Shown one piece after another: positions 1-9,088 of a stretch of DNA of 36,558 nucleotides. How positions within the stretch are numbered: position 1 is the first letter of the stretch; the number at the start of each line of letters is the position of its first letter. Made by a program: the position numbers and the translations under genes. The notes below the pieces were generated by a model, which had not been told where the DNA came from, did not search any database, and saw only the letters and a list, made by a program, of their open reading frames with translations. Location of the stretch: contig CAMIVO010000018.1 in assembly GCA_946401865.1 (NCBI GenBank), positions 1-36,558 of the forward strand, given 5' to 3'. This stretch comes from an uncultured Clostridia bacterium. GTDB taxonomy: Bacteria; Bacillota; Clostridia; TANB77; CAG-508.

Positions 1-29
1 AAATTATTTAAGACTTTTTCAGTGGTCTC

Positions 30-119
30 GGACGGACCTTTTTGACAACTTTTTTTTGAAAACTACCTTTTTAAGACAATAGAATTCAATTTACATGAAG
101 TTGTCAAAAAGGTCCGTCC
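30..119. repeat. Inverted repeat, REP/MITE-like, downstream of tmcAL
   Basis: A 22-bp perfect inverted repeat: the arm at 30-51 (GGACGGACC then TTTTTGACAACTT) is the reverse complement of 98-119. A partial further copy (TTGACAA...CCCGTCCCC) follows at 123-141. The GGTCCGTCCCC core resembles short palindromic interspersed elements of Clostridia, and related GGGACAG palindromes occur at 27580 and 36348. It lies just past the tmcAL stop and may also terminate transcription. No transposase is present. Confidence 0.7.
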
Positions 120-149
120 CCATTGACAATTTTCCCGTCCCCGTTTTTC

Positions 150-1374
150 TTATTTATCTATTATTTTTTTTGTAAAATCTAAATTAGCTAGGCTATCTGC
201 TTGATAGCCTAAAGTATAAATATTTGTAGCTAAAATATCTTTTTCTATCATCATGTTTAGATTTCTATTAATATTTTCGTCCATAAATTTTTTTACAGAA
301 GTAATAATTTTTAAATTTGGATTTTTTTTAGAAATTCTGCTTAAAAGTTCCTTTCCATTTTTATTAAATCCAAGTACTCTTATATATGGATTTATTCTTT
401 TGGAAATATCCATTTCTCTTCCGAGTTATACCAAGCAAAGAATATAATAAAATTCTTTTTATTCTAGTTTCTGTGTATCTTTTAGATAAAACTTGGTTTA
501 CAAGATCATATAAGCTATTTGTAGAATTAGCAGCTTTTTTTATTAGATGCTCCAAGCCTTCAGAAACATCAGGTAATTTTCTTAAGGAATCTAAATTGGA
601 GTTTCTTAAATTATAAAACATTATTTTTTCAAAATCAGAAATATCTCTAACAAAATGACCTTTATTAATTTCTTCTTTTAAAATAGTATATGAGCTAGGT
701 GTCATAGAGTTTTTTAAATTTCGAGTATTTCCTGTTTTTATCATTTCTCTAATTGAGGTTGAAGAGGTTATTTTTCCAGTATAATCTTTATTTAAATGAT
801 TTGTATTTCCTCTTGGAACTATAATTGGCTCGATTTTAGAACGATGCTTCTTTAAGGCTTTTAAATATTCAATTGCTAATATATTATTAGAACCAGATAA
901 AATAGTTCTAAACGAAAAATCATTTAAATAGTCTATTAAAGCATTTTCTCTAGCCTTAGGGAAAGATAAACCTTTATCTAATTCAGATTGTAAAAACAAT
1001 TTGTATTCCTTAGGTTCCTCAAATAAGGTATTAGCAAGAATATTTAATTTGTTTAATTCTTCACATTCTGTTCCAAATGAAATATGGTCAACTATTTTTA
1101 AAGAATTTAAAATTTTAATTGCCCCATCTGCAAAATTTTCTGCACTTGAAATAGAGTATAGAGTTGGCAGTTCTATAACTAAATCTGCACCATTATCAAT
1201 TGCCATTTCACACTTAGTCCATTTGTCAACTAAAGAGGCTTCTCCTCGTTGAGTAAAATTCCCGCCAATTATTGCTATAACATAATTATCTTTTGTAAGT
1301 TCTTTTGATTTTAAAAGATGATATAAATGCCCATTATGAAATGGGTTATATTCAGCAATAATTCCTAATACCAT
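150..1374 (-). CDS. tmcAL: tRNA(Met) cytidine acetate ligase TmcAL (YlbM family), needs +1 shift at CGG
   Basis: This family makes N4-acetylcytidine at the wobble base of elongator tRNA-Met from acetate and ATP. The N-terminus MVLGIIAEYNPFHNGHLYHL carries the HxGH nucleotidyltransferase motif, and IGGNFTQRGE and IVPRGN are typical. I place the start at 1374, with AAAGGA upstream; the open frame runs further up without a binding site. The zero frame reads 317 codons to an in-frame CGG (421-423) and then 18 unrelated residues. Dropping the C continues directly into GREMDISKRINPYIRVLGFN and on to the stop at 150, giving 407 aa, a normal length for the family. Divergent from the small gene at 1529. 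The function call is firm; the decoding is inferred. Confidence 0.9.
421..423 (-). other. In-frame CGG, putative +1 frameshift / CGGA glycine site in tmcAL
   Basis: The zero frame reads ATA ACT CGG AAG. Skipping the C gives ACT GGA AGA GAA ATG GAT, which rejoins the conserved C-terminal third of TmcAL. No Shine-Dalgarno-like stimulator and no immediate stop codon is visible. Confidence 0.85.
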
Positions 1375-1411
1375 AAGCAATATTCCTTTCATAAATCTAT
1401 AATTTATAAAC

Positions 1412-1439
1412 ATTATATCAAATATTTGTTAAAAATCAA
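1412..1439 (-). promoter_or_regulatory. Sigma-A-type promoter for tmcAL
   Basis: On the minus strand TTGATT (1434-1439) and TATAAT (1412-1417) are separated by 16 bp, about 40 bp upstream of the chosen start codon. Confidence 0.55.
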
Positions 1440-1458
1440 GAAAAAGTCAAGAGTAATC

Positions 1459-1487
1459 TTGATTTTTTTTAGCTTTTAGAATATAAT
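1459..1487 (+). promoter_or_regulatory. Sigma-A-type promoter for the 92-aa gene and ruvA
   Basis: TTGATT (1459-1464), 17 bp, TATAAT (1482-1487). It lies about 42 bp before the ATG at 1529 and is divergent from the tmcAL promoter. Confidence 0.6.
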
Positions 1488-1528
1488 ATTTTCGTACAAA
1501 AATATTCTTGAATTGGAGAAAGGAATAT

Positions 1529-1807
1529 ATGATGGATAAAAATATAAAAGAACTAATGCAAATAAGTGTAATAAGTGAAAACAAAGATTTAAGCAAAACA
1601 ATACAAGATATAATACCTAAAAGAGAGCAAAGATTTACAAATTTAGAAATTGAAGCAGAGAAAAAACAGGAATTTAGAATTATTGTATACAAAAAACAAA
1701 ACCCATTTACAAAGTTTTTCAATTCAATAAGATTTGCTCTTGAAAAAATAAAGATAATGAAACATTCAAGAGAGTTTGAATTATCTAGAATGCAGAACAA
1801 AAATTGA
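1529..1807 (+). CDS. Small hypothetical protein, 92 aa
   Basis: Not recognised. The start is set at the ATG of MMDKNIKELMQISV because GGAGAAAGG lies about 6 bases upstream; a TTG further up in frame has no such site. The protein is charged, lysine- and glutamate-rich, with a basic C-terminal half (IVYKKQNPFTKFFNSIRFAL). There is no signal peptide, membrane segment or known motif. It has its own promoter and is followed 53 bp later by ruvA in the same direction, so the two are probably co-transcribed. Its spacing, binding site and codon use match its neighbours, which supports a real gene. Confidence 0.65.
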   Translation: MMDKNIKELMQISVISENKDLSKTIQDIIPKREQRFTNLEIEAEKKQEFRIIVYKKQNPFTKFFNSIRFALEKIKIMKHSREFELSRMQNKN

Positions 1808-1860
1808 AATGAAGCTTTAAAAACAAAAGCAGTTATTTTATAAAAAGAGAGGAAATAAAA

Positions 1861-2478
1861 ATGCTTGCATACATAAAAGGAGAACTTGCGGTTAAAGCAA
1901 GAGGATATGTTGTTATAGATGTTGGTGGACTTGGATACAAAGTTTTTATGTCAGAGTTAGCTATGGAAAATGTAGGTAATATTGGAGAAATTGTTAAAGT
2001 TCACACATATTACAGGGTTATGGAAGATGATATAAGTATATTTGGTTTTAATACAAGTGAGGAATTAAGACTTTTTGAACTACTTATTTCAGTAAGTGGA
2101 GTAGGTGCAAAAACAGCTATAACAATGCTTGGAACAATAAAACCAGAAGATTTTGCAATTGCAATTATTTCAAATGATATAAATACTTTAAAAAAACTAC
2201 CAGGAATTGGTGCAAAAACTGCTCAAAGAATTGTACTTGAATTAAAAGATAAGTTGAAAAAAGAAAAACAAATAGAAGAACTTTCAATTGCAACTAATAA
2301 TTCAAATATAATTAAAACTGAAATAGAAAAAGATCAAAAACTAGAAGAAGCATTTACAGCACTTCAAGTTCTTGGATATAGCACAAAAGAAATAGAAAAA
2401 GTTATGGAAAAGATAGATAAAAAATTAAGTTTAGAGGAGATAATAAGATTAGGAATAAAGCAATTAGCAAATAAATAA
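1861..2478 (+). CDS. ruvA: Holliday junction branch migration protein RuvA
   Basis: RuvA binds four-way DNA junctions as a tetramer and loads the RuvB motor. The 205-aa length is typical. The N-terminal OB-fold starts MLAYIKGELAVKARGYVVIDVGG. Two helix-hairpin-helix motifs follow, SVSGVGAKTAITML (about residues 77-90) and KLPGIGAKTAQRIVLELKDK (about 111-130). The C-terminal RuvB-binding domain is EEAFTALQVLGYSTKEIEKV. The binding site is AGAGGAAATAAAA before the ATG. ruvB, the usual partner, is not adjacent; tgt follows 38 bp downstream. In many Firmicutes the order is ruvA-ruvB-queA-tgt, so ruvB and queA have been lost from or moved out of this cluster. Confidence 0.96.
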   Translation: MLAYIKGELAVKARGYVVIDVGGLGYKVFMSELAMENVGNIGEIVKVHTYYRVMEDDISIFGFNTSEELRLFELLISVSGVGAKTAITMLGTIKPEDFAIAIISNDINTLKKLPGIGAKTAQRIVLELKDKLKKEKQIEELSIATNNSNIIKTEIEKDQKLEEAFTALQVLGYSTKEIEKVMEKIDKKLSLEEIIRLGIKQLANK

Positions 2479-2498
2479 AAAACTAAAGTAAGAGGTAG

Positions 2499-3638
<1,140 letters not shown>

Positions 3639-3658
3639 GGTTTTGGGGGAAGTTTAGG

Positions 3659-5059
3659 ATGATTTTAGATGATGATGAACTAGAGAAAGAAAAATTAAAG
3701 AATAAAAAAATTAGAAGTATAATTATTTTATCTATAATTATACTTTCGGTTTTAATTGTAGTATTAGTAGGATTAATTTATTATAAAATGCAACATCCTT
3801 CATATATAACAACATATATTGATGGAAGTTTAGTTCAAAATTTTGATAAAATAATAGATATACAAAAAGATGAAAATGGACAAACACAGTTTTACATACC
3901 AATAAGAGCATTTGCAACATATTTAAACAAGGTTAATTCTGAATTTGGATATCAAGACTATGATGGAGAATATGATCCAAAAACAGAAAACTCTGATATG
4001 TGTAATATAATTAGAAAAGATCAAGAAGTAGCTGTTTATACCAAAGGTTCTAAGATAATTTACAAAAAAAATCTTCAAAAAAATAATAATGAGTATGAAG
4101 AATGTATTGCTGATAGAGACATATTTAAAAATAATGGAGTATTATATGCTTCTAAAGATGCAATTGAAAAAGGATACAATGTTGTTATTACATATGATGA
4201 AAAAAAGAAAATCATAAGAATATTTACACTAGATAAATTAATTGATAATCAGGTAAAAATTTTTGCAAAAGAAAACCATGGAAACTATGGAGTGTTAGAA
4301 TATGAATCAAAAGACTTAAATAACAATAAATCTATATTTGAAGATGTTCTTATAGTTAAAGCTTCTAATAAAAAATATGGTATGATAACTGGGGATCATA
4401 AAAACTTTATTCTAGAACCCAAATATGACAAAATCTCATATGTACCAGATTCTAAAAGCTTTTTAGTTGAAAGTGAAGGAAAAGTGGGCTTATTTGCAAA
4501 AGATGGAACAAGAAAAATTAACTTAATATATGAAGACATAATTTCAATGGGAAAAAATTCAAATTTATATGTTGTAAAAAGCAATAAATTATTTGGAGTA
4601 GTAGATGCAAATAAAAATGATAATAATATAATCATATATCCTCAATATGATGAAATAGGAATAGATGTTGCTAATTACGCATATAATGGTGTAAAAAATG
4701 GATATATTATATTTGATGAAATAATTCCTGTAAGACAAGGAAAATTATGGGGCTTATATAATATAAAAGAAGGAAAAATAGTATATGAATTTAAATATTC
4801 TCAAATTGGTTGTAATAAAATAAAAAGCGGAAATAATATATATCCATTATTACAAATACCAGATGTCAGAGCCATTGTTGTCTGTGATGAATCAAATAAA
4901 TATGGTTTTGTTGATTTAAAAGGAAATGATCTTACTCCATTTTTATTAAATCAAGCATATATACAAGTATCCAACGGAGAGAATTCATATTGGATGTCAT
5001 ATACATATAATGGACAAGAAAAAGAACTAAATGTATTAGATTATTTAAAACAAAAATAA
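3659..5059 (+). CDS. Membrane-anchored WG-repeat protein
   Basis: 466 aa. A short charged cytoplasmic N-terminus is followed by one hydrophobic segment at about residues 19-43 (IIILSIIILSVLIVVLVGLI), so the bulk should be outside the cell. The first extracytoplasmic third resembles a copper-amine-oxidase-like domain (YIPIRAFATYLNKVN). From about residue 205 there are WG-type repeats, e.g. KYGMITGDHKNFILEPKYDKI, KVGLFAKDG, KLFGVVDAN, KLWGLYNIKEGKIVYEFKYSQI and KYGFVDLKGND. These repeats suggest a binding or scaffold role; the ligand is unknown. Start codon follows GGGGGAAG...AGG. Confidence 0.8.
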   Translation: MILDDDELEKEKLKNKKIRSIIILSIIILSVLIVVLVGLIYYKMQHPSYITTYIDGSLVQNFDKIIDIQKDENGQTQFYIPIRAFATYLNKVNSEFGYQDYDGEYDPKTENSDMCNIIRKDQEVAVYTKGSKIIYKKNLQKNNNEYEECIADRDIFKNNGVLYASKDAIEKGYNVVITYDEKKKIIRIFTLDKLIDNQVKIFAKENHGNYGVLEYESKDLNNNKSIFEDVLIVKASNKKYGMITGDHKNFILEPKYDKISYVPDSKSFLVESEGKVGLFAKDGTRKINLIYEDIISMGKNSNLYVVKSNKLFGVVDANKNDNNIIIYPQYDEIGIDVANYAYNGVKNGYIIFDEIIPVRQGKLWGLYNIKEGKIVYEFKYSQIGCNKIKSGNNIYPLLQIPDVRAIVVCDESNKYGFVDLKGNDLTPFLLNQAYIQVSNGENSYWMSYTYNGQEKELNVLDYLKQK

Positions 5060-5116
5060 TAAATATGTTCTAAAATTTTAACTTCTTTCATATACATTTA
5101 ATAAGGGGGATGTATT

Positions 5117-5326
5117 ATGAAAGAAGATTTTTTTAAAGTTGGTTATACAACATATTTATCAAGAAAAAGTAAAAAATTTAGTTGGACAAGCAAATTAAAA
5201 AGAATAGTAATTAAACATAAATTTATAATTACAATAAGTGCTATTATTGTAAGTTGTTTAATAATGAATTTTTGGCTTATATATAAGTTTTTAAAAATTC
5301 TTGAAATGAATCCAATTCTATGGTAA
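5117..5326 (+). CDS. Small single-pass membrane protein, 69 aa
   Basis: Not recognised. A basic N-terminal half (about residues 14-38: SRKSKKFSWTSKLKRIVIKH) precedes one hydrophobic helix at about residues 39-62 (FIITISAIIVSCLIMNFWLI), which implies an inside-positive N-terminus. The binding site AAGGGGGATGTATT is excellent. It sits between the WG-repeat protein and a methyltransferase on the same strand and ends 6 bp before a TGTAAA/TTTACA palindrome. It could be a small membrane regulator or assembly factor; nothing in the sequence decides. Confidence 0.65.
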   Translation: MKEDFFKVGYTTYLSRKSKKFSWTSKLKRIVIKHKFIITISAIIVSCLIMNFWLIYKFLKILEMNPILW

Positions 5327-5331
5327 AATTA

Positions 5332-5346
5332 TGTAAACGGTTTACA
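5332..5346. promoter_or_regulatory. CRE-like operator palindrome
   Basis: TGTAAACGGTTTACA is a 15-bp palindrome of TGTAAA and TTTACA around CGG. It resembles catabolite-responsive elements, including the variable-spacing type described for clostridia. It lies 38 bp before the methyltransferase start codon. Confidence 0.4.
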
Positions 5347-5383
5347 ATAATAGATATATAGTAAAGAGAGGAATTTTTATAGA

Positions 5384-6247
5384 ATGAATGTAGCAAAGGA
5401 CTGGAAAGATTATAAAATAATAGATATGGCAGATGGACAAAAATTAGAAAAATGGGGAAATATTACACTTTCAAGGCCTGATCCACAAATAATTTGGAAA
5501 GAAAAAACACATCCTGAATTATGGAAAAGAGCAGATGCAATATATAATAGATCTAAAACAGGAGGAGGAAGTTGGAAATACAATAAAAAGCTTCCTGAAA
5601 ATTGGCAAATCAAGTATAAAGATCTAATATTTAATATAAAACCTATGGGATTCAAACATACAGGTTTATTTCCAGAACAAGCATTTAATTGGGATTGGAT
5701 GATAGAAAAAATTAAAAAAGAAAAAAGAGAAATAAAAGTGCTAAATTTATTTGCATATACTGGTGGCGCAACAGTAGCTTGTTTATATGCAGGAGCATCA
5801 GTATGCCATGTAGATAGCTCAAAAGGGATGGTTTCTTGGGCAAAAGAAAATGTACAAAGTTCAAAGTTAGCAGATAGAAAAGTAAGATATATTGTAGATG
5901 ATGTAAACAAATTTGTTTCTAGAGAAATCAGAAGAGGAAACAAATATGATGCAATAATAATGGATCCTCCATCTTATGGAAGAGGAACAAATGGAGAAGT
6001 ATGGCAATTTGAAAATAATATATATGATTTAGTTGAATTATGTAAGCAGGTGCTATCTGATAATCCATTATTTTTCTTAATTAATTCATATACAACAGGA
6101 ATATCTAGTACAGTTTTAGCAAACATATTAAATTTAACTATAGGAAAAAAATATAAAGGACAAGTTAGATCAGGAGAAGTAGGTTTACCTATGGAAAGTT
6201 CTGAATTAATACTACCATGTGGAATTTATGGAAGATGGGAGAAATGA
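5384..6247 (+). CDS. Class I SAM-dependent RNA methyltransferase (COG1092 / RlmI-RlmK type)
   Basis: 287 aa. A Rossmann methyltransferase core carries motif I VLNLFAYTGGATVACLYAG (about residues 118-136), the acidic loop VCHVDSSKGMVSWAKEN and the catalytic-type motif DPPSYGRG (about 193-200). The N-terminal part (KWGNITLSRPDPQIIWK, GFKHTGLFPEQAFNWDW) matches the COG1092 group that methylates 23S rRNA cytosines. There is no PUA domain, so the exact target is uncertain. The pseudouridine synthase gene starts 39 bp later, suggesting a small RNA-modification operon. Confidence 0.85.
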   Translation: MNVAKDWKDYKIIDMADGQKLEKWGNITLSRPDPQIIWKEKTHPELWKRADAIYNRSKTGGGSWKYNKKLPENWQIKYKDLIFNIKPMGFKHTGLFPEQAFNWDWMIEKIKKEKREIKVLNLFAYTGGATVACLYAGASVCHVDSSKGMVSWAKENVQSSKLADRKVRYIVDDVNKFVSREIRRGNKYDAIIMDPPSYGRGTNGEVWQFENNIYDLVELCKQVLSDNPLFFLINSYTTGISSTVLANILNLTIGKKYKGQVRSGEVGLPMESSELILPCGIYGRWEK

Positions 6248-6286
6248 CCTTAAATTTATAGAATATAGTAAAAGGATTTGAATTAA

Positions 6287-6949
6287 ATGAAAGTATTATA
6301 CGAAGATAATCACATAATAGTAGTTGAAAAAGAACCAAATATACCATCACAAAGTGACAAAACTGGAGACATAGATATGTTAACATTGGTAAAAAATTAC
6401 ATAAAAGAAAAATATAATAAGCCAGGAGAAGCATATATAGGTTTGGTCCATAGATTAGACAGGCCAGTTGGTGGAATAATGGTATTTGCTAGAACTTCAA
6501 AATCTGCCTCAAGACTAAGTGAGCAAATAAGAAATAAAACTTTTAAAAAGAAATATATGGCAGTTGTAGATGGAGGTTTTAACGAAAAAAAAGGAACTTT
6601 AGTAGATTATTTATATAAAGATGAAAGAAACAACATAAGTAAAGTGGTTGAGCCAACAAAGAAAAATGCAAAACGAGCAGAGCTAGATTATGAAGTTTTA
6701 AATTATGATGATAAAAGAGATTTAAGTCTTATTAAAATTAATTTACATACAGGAAGACATCATCAAATAAGAGTACAGATGGCACATGCGGGCCATAGTT
6801 TATTTGGTGATCAAAAATATGGAACAAGAGGTAAGCAAAAGCAAATAAGACTTTGGGCATATGAAGTAGAGTTTGAGCACCCTACAACAAAAGAGCAACT
6901 TAAGTTTACAGATTACCCAGATTGGACAATGTGTCGTGTTATAATTTAG
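6287..6949 (+). CDS. RluA-family RNA pseudouridine synthase
   Basis: 220 aa. The catalytic motif GLVHRLDRPVGGIMVFAR (about residues 50-67) contains the active-site aspartate of the HRLD box. INLHTGRHHQIRVQMAHAGH and LFGDQKYG are the conserved C-terminal blocks of the RluA/RluC/RluD group. The protein starts directly with the catalytic domain (MKVLYEDNHIIVVEKEPN), so it lacks the S4 domain found in RluC and RluD and resembles the short RluA/TruC-like forms. The target position in rRNA or tRNA cannot be read from sequence. Confidence 0.9.
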   Translation: MKVLYEDNHIIVVEKEPNIPSQSDKTGDIDMLTLVKNYIKEKYNKPGEAYIGLVHRLDRPVGGIMVFARTSKSASRLSEQIRNKTFKKKYMAVVDGGFNEKKGTLVDYLYKDERNNISKVVEPTKKNAKRAELDYEVLNYDDKRDLSLIKINLHTGRHHQIRVQMAHAGHSLFGDQKYGTRGKQKQIRLWAYEVEFEHPTTKEQLKFTDYPDWTMCRVII

Positions 6950-6970
6950 GCTTTACTATAAATAGCCGTG

Positions 6971-7145
6971 CCAAGTTTATATATTTATTTTTAAAGTAAA
7001 CTTGTGCGGGGACCATTTTCTTACAAAATGTTTTCAAATATGAGAATTTTTAGGAAGCTTGACTTCCGTTAAAAAAATTCCATATTTGATTACATTTTTG
7101 TTAGAAAAAAGGGATTTACGCATAAAAATAAATATATAAACTTGG
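6971..7145. repeat. Long near-perfect palindrome (175 bp)
   Basis: The 23-bp arm at 6971-6993 (CCAAGTTTATATATTT...) is the exact reverse complement of 7123-7145. Inside, a second imperfect pair of about 36 bp (7017-7053 with 7071-7112) and a central GGAAG-CTTGA-CTTCC hairpin continue the fold, so the whole stretch can form one cruciform or RNA hairpin. It fills much of the 300-bp gap between the pseudouridine synthase and tRNA-Glu. No ORF lies in it. MITE-like element or structured RNA. Confidence 0.75.
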
Positions 7146-7219
7146 TGCAGGCTTTTAATAATTTAACTGTGCATTGTAACTGTGTAGTGCCACATAACCA
7201 CCCTTTTTCTTAAAAAATA

Positions 7220-7248
7220 TTGACTAAATTAAAAAAAAGTGTTATAAA
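7220..7248 (+). promoter_or_regulatory. Promoter of tRNA-Glu
   Basis: TTGACT (7220-7225), 17 bp, TATAAA (7243-7248). The tRNA begins 22 bp after the -10 box. Confidence 0.75.
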
Positions 7249-7269
7249 TAATAAAGAACTAAAAATTTT

Positions 7270-7344
7270 GGCCCCTTGGTCAAGCGGTTAAGACGCGGCC
7301 CTCTCAAGGCCGAATCATGGGTTCGATTCCCGTAGGGGTCACCA
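7270..7344 (+). tRNA. tRNA-Glu, anticodon CTC
   Basis: The acceptor strand GGCCCCT pairs with AGGGGTC. The D-arm is GTCAAGCGGTTAAGAC. The anticodon stem CGGCC/GGCCG encloses loop CTCTCAA, so the anticodon is CTC (7303-7305), reading GAG. The T-arm is ATGGGTTCGATTCCCGT. CCA is encoded (7342-7344). All stems are well paired. Confidence 0.95.
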
Positions 7345-7355
7345 GTTACAAAAAA

Positions 7356-7377
7356 TGCGAGGCATAACTGCCTCGCA
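7356..7377 (+). terminator. Hairpin after tRNA-Glu
   Basis: TGCGAGGC, loop ATAACT, GCCTCGCA is a perfect 8-bp GC-rich stem 12 bp after the tRNA. The following T-run is poor, so termination efficiency is uncertain; it may instead help 3' processing. Confidence 0.55.
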
Positions 7378-7447
7378 ATTAATAGTTAAAAACTAAATAA
7401 AAACTAAAACACACTAAAGTATAAAGGTTAAGGAAGGAACTATAAAA

Positions 7448-7903
7448 ATGAATAGTTATAAAAAAAATGTATTTATCAATTTGGCAATATTGTTTATTTA
7501 TGTTGCATATTTTTATTTATTAAATTATATGTTTTACAATTTAACAAGTGAAAAATTTATAGAAATATATAAATACATTAGTCTTGGAATGCTTTTTGTT
7601 TCAGTTACAATTTTCGAAATTGCATATCATAAAGATAAAGGTATAATTGCAGTATTTGGTATAGAAACATTAGTATTAGCTATAAATACACTTATATCTA
7701 TAAATATGGTAAAAAGGTTTAATATTACATTTGTAAAATATATAAATTTTTCATGTGCAGTTTATATAATTTATTATATATTTAAATTCGTAATAACATA
7801 TACAAAGGAAAGAAAAAAATATTTAGAAAGCTTAAGTGATATTAAAGAAATAGTTACTTCAGAGCCACAAAAAAAAGAAGCCAAAAGAAAAAACACCAAT
7901 TAA
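7448..7903 (+). CDS. Integral membrane protein, 151 aa, unknown
   Basis: Not recognised. Four hydrophobic helices can be seen at about residues 8-30, 40-60, 65-86 and 94-117, followed by a charged C-terminal tail (YTKERKKYLESLSDIKEIV...KKEAKRKNTN) that should be cytoplasmic. AAGGAAGGAAC upstream of the ATG is a good binding site. It is 91 bp upstream of remA on the same strand. The topology is confident; function is not. Confidence 0.75.
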   Translation: MNSYKKNVFINLAILFIYVAYFYLLNYMFYNLTSEKFIEIYKYISLGMLFVSVTIFEIAYHKDKGIIAVFGIETLVLAINTLISINMVKRFNITFVKYINFSCAVYIIYYIFKFVITYTKERKKYLESLSDIKEIVTSEPQKKEAKRKNTN

Positions 7904-7993
7904 AGAAAAAACATGCTTTTATACTAGACTTTATAGCTAAAATATGATAAAATATCAATAGTTAATTTCAATATAGAAGGGAAAGTGAAGCAT

Positions 7994-8242
7994 ATGAAAT
8001 TAGTAAATATTGGTTTTGGAAATACAGTATCAGCAGATAAAATAATAGCAATAGTAAGCCCAGACTCTGCACCAATTAAAAGAATGGTACAAGAGGCTAA
8101 AGACAATGGATCAGCAATAGATGCGACATTTGGTAGAAAAACAAGAGCTGTTATTATAACAAACTCTAATCACATTATTCTTTCTGCTGTACAATCAGAA
8201 ACTATTGCAGGGAGAATAGATAAAGACATTATTGAAAATTAA
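7994..8242 (+). CDS. remA: RemA-family DNA-binding regulator (DUF370)
   Basis: The product, [20 protein letters not shown] (residues 1-20) then [19 protein letters not shown], is a clear RemA family member. In Bacillus subtilis RemA is a ring-forming DNA-binding protein that activates matrix and osmoprotection genes. I start at the ATG at 7994 because an in-frame GTG at 7985 sits only 2 bases from the AAGGGA binding site. Conserved RemA blocks continue: [20 protein letters not shown] and [12 protein letters not shown]. It is followed by rpoZ and gmk, the arrangement typical of Firmicutes. Confidence 0.9.
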   Translation: MKLVNIGFGNTVSADKIIAIVSPDSAPIKRMVQEAKDNGSAIDATFGRKTRAVIITNSNHIILSAVQSETIAGRIDKDIIEN

Positions 8243-8254
8243 GGAGGAATCAAA

Positions 8255-8491
8255 ATGATCGTTAAACCAACAGTGAATGAACTTTTAAATCATGCGGAAA
8301 ACAGATTTGCACTTGTTATTGCAACATCAAAAAGAGCTAGAGAAATTTCTAAAGGAGATAAACCATTAACAGAAGTTAATGAAGAATCACCTGTTACACT
8401 TGCTGCAAACGAAATTAATGAAGGCAAAATTATAATTAATGAAAAAAGAGAAAATAGTGACATAGTAAATGAAGAAAATATAGAAAATTAA
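8255..8491 (+). CDS. rpoZ: RNA polymerase omega subunit
   Basis: 78 aa with the omega fold core VNELLNHAENRFALVIATSK RAREI and the helical motif VTLAANEINEGKI. Omega helps assemble RNA polymerase by chaperoning the beta-prime subunit. A strong binding site AAGGAGGAATCAAAATG overlaps the end of remA's transcript, 12 bp after its stop. The C-terminal tail is short and acidic, as is common in this family. Order here is remA-rpoZ-gmk, while in B. subtilis it is remA-gmk-rpoZ. Confidence 0.92.
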   Translation: MIVKPTVNELLNHAENRFALVIATSKRAREISKGDKPLTEVNEESPVTLAANEINEGKIIINEKRENSDIVNEENIEN

Positions 8492-8510
8492 AAAAGTTGA
8501 GGAAATGAAA

Positions 8511-9086
8511 ATGTTAGTAATATTATCAGGAGTTGCAGGAGCAGGAAAAGACACAATAAAAAAAGAACTAATAAAAAGAATGGAAAATGTGGAATCTCTA
8601 CCATCATATACTTCTAGACCAATAAGACCTGGAGATATAGATGGAAAAACATATAATTTTGTTACTAAACAAGAATTTGAAAAAATGATACAAGATGGAG
8701 AATTCTATGAATATGACATACACCATAATAACTATTATGGTGTACCAAAAAAATTACTAAATGAAAAACTACAAAATGGAAAAATAATAGTTAAAGATGT
8801 TGATGTTAATGGTACAGAAAATTTAATAAAATTATTAAAAAATGAAACAAAAATAATAACTATTTTTCTAAGAGTTCCAAAGCAAGAACTAAAACGTAGG
8901 CTAGAACAAAGAGAAGATAAACCAAATGAAGAAGAAATAATTTTAAGGCTAAATAGATTTGACTATGAGGAATCTAAAATATCATTATATGATTATGTTT
9001 TAAAAAACAATAATCTAGAAAAAACTCTACAAATTATTATGACAATAATTAATCAAGAAAATAACTTAAAAAATCAGGAATTTTAA
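8511..9086 (+). CDS. gmk: Guanylate kinase-like protein
   Basis: The P-loop GVAGAGKDT lies near the N-terminus, followed by the GMP-binding block LPSYTSRPIRPGDIDGKTYN and FYEYDIHHNNYYGVPK, then VDVNGTENL and FLRVPKQELKRRL for the lid. Guanylate kinase converts GMP to GDP. The P-loop departs from the usual SGPSGAGKGT and the sequence is somewhat divergent. Of two ATGs, 8505 lies 2 bases from GAGG (8499-8502) and 8511 lies 8 bases from it, so 8511 is chosen (191 aa). It follows rpoZ and ends 2 bp before the radical SAM gene. Confidence 0.85.
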   Translation: MLVILSGVAGAGKDTIKKELIKRMENVESLPSYTSRPIRPGDIDGKTYNFVTKQEFEKMIQDGEFYEYDIHHNNYYGVPKKLLNEKLQNGKIIVKDVDVNGTENLIKLLKNETKIITIFLRVPKQELKRRLEQREDKPNEEEIILRLNRFDYEESKISLYDYVLKNNNLEKTLQIIMTIINQENNLKNQEF

Positions 9087-9088
9087 AA

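Noticed and set aside
150..413. Separate 87-aa gene starting MDISKRINPYIRV
   Set aside because: It has no ribosome binding site and is the C-terminal third of TmcAL, joined by the CGG shift.
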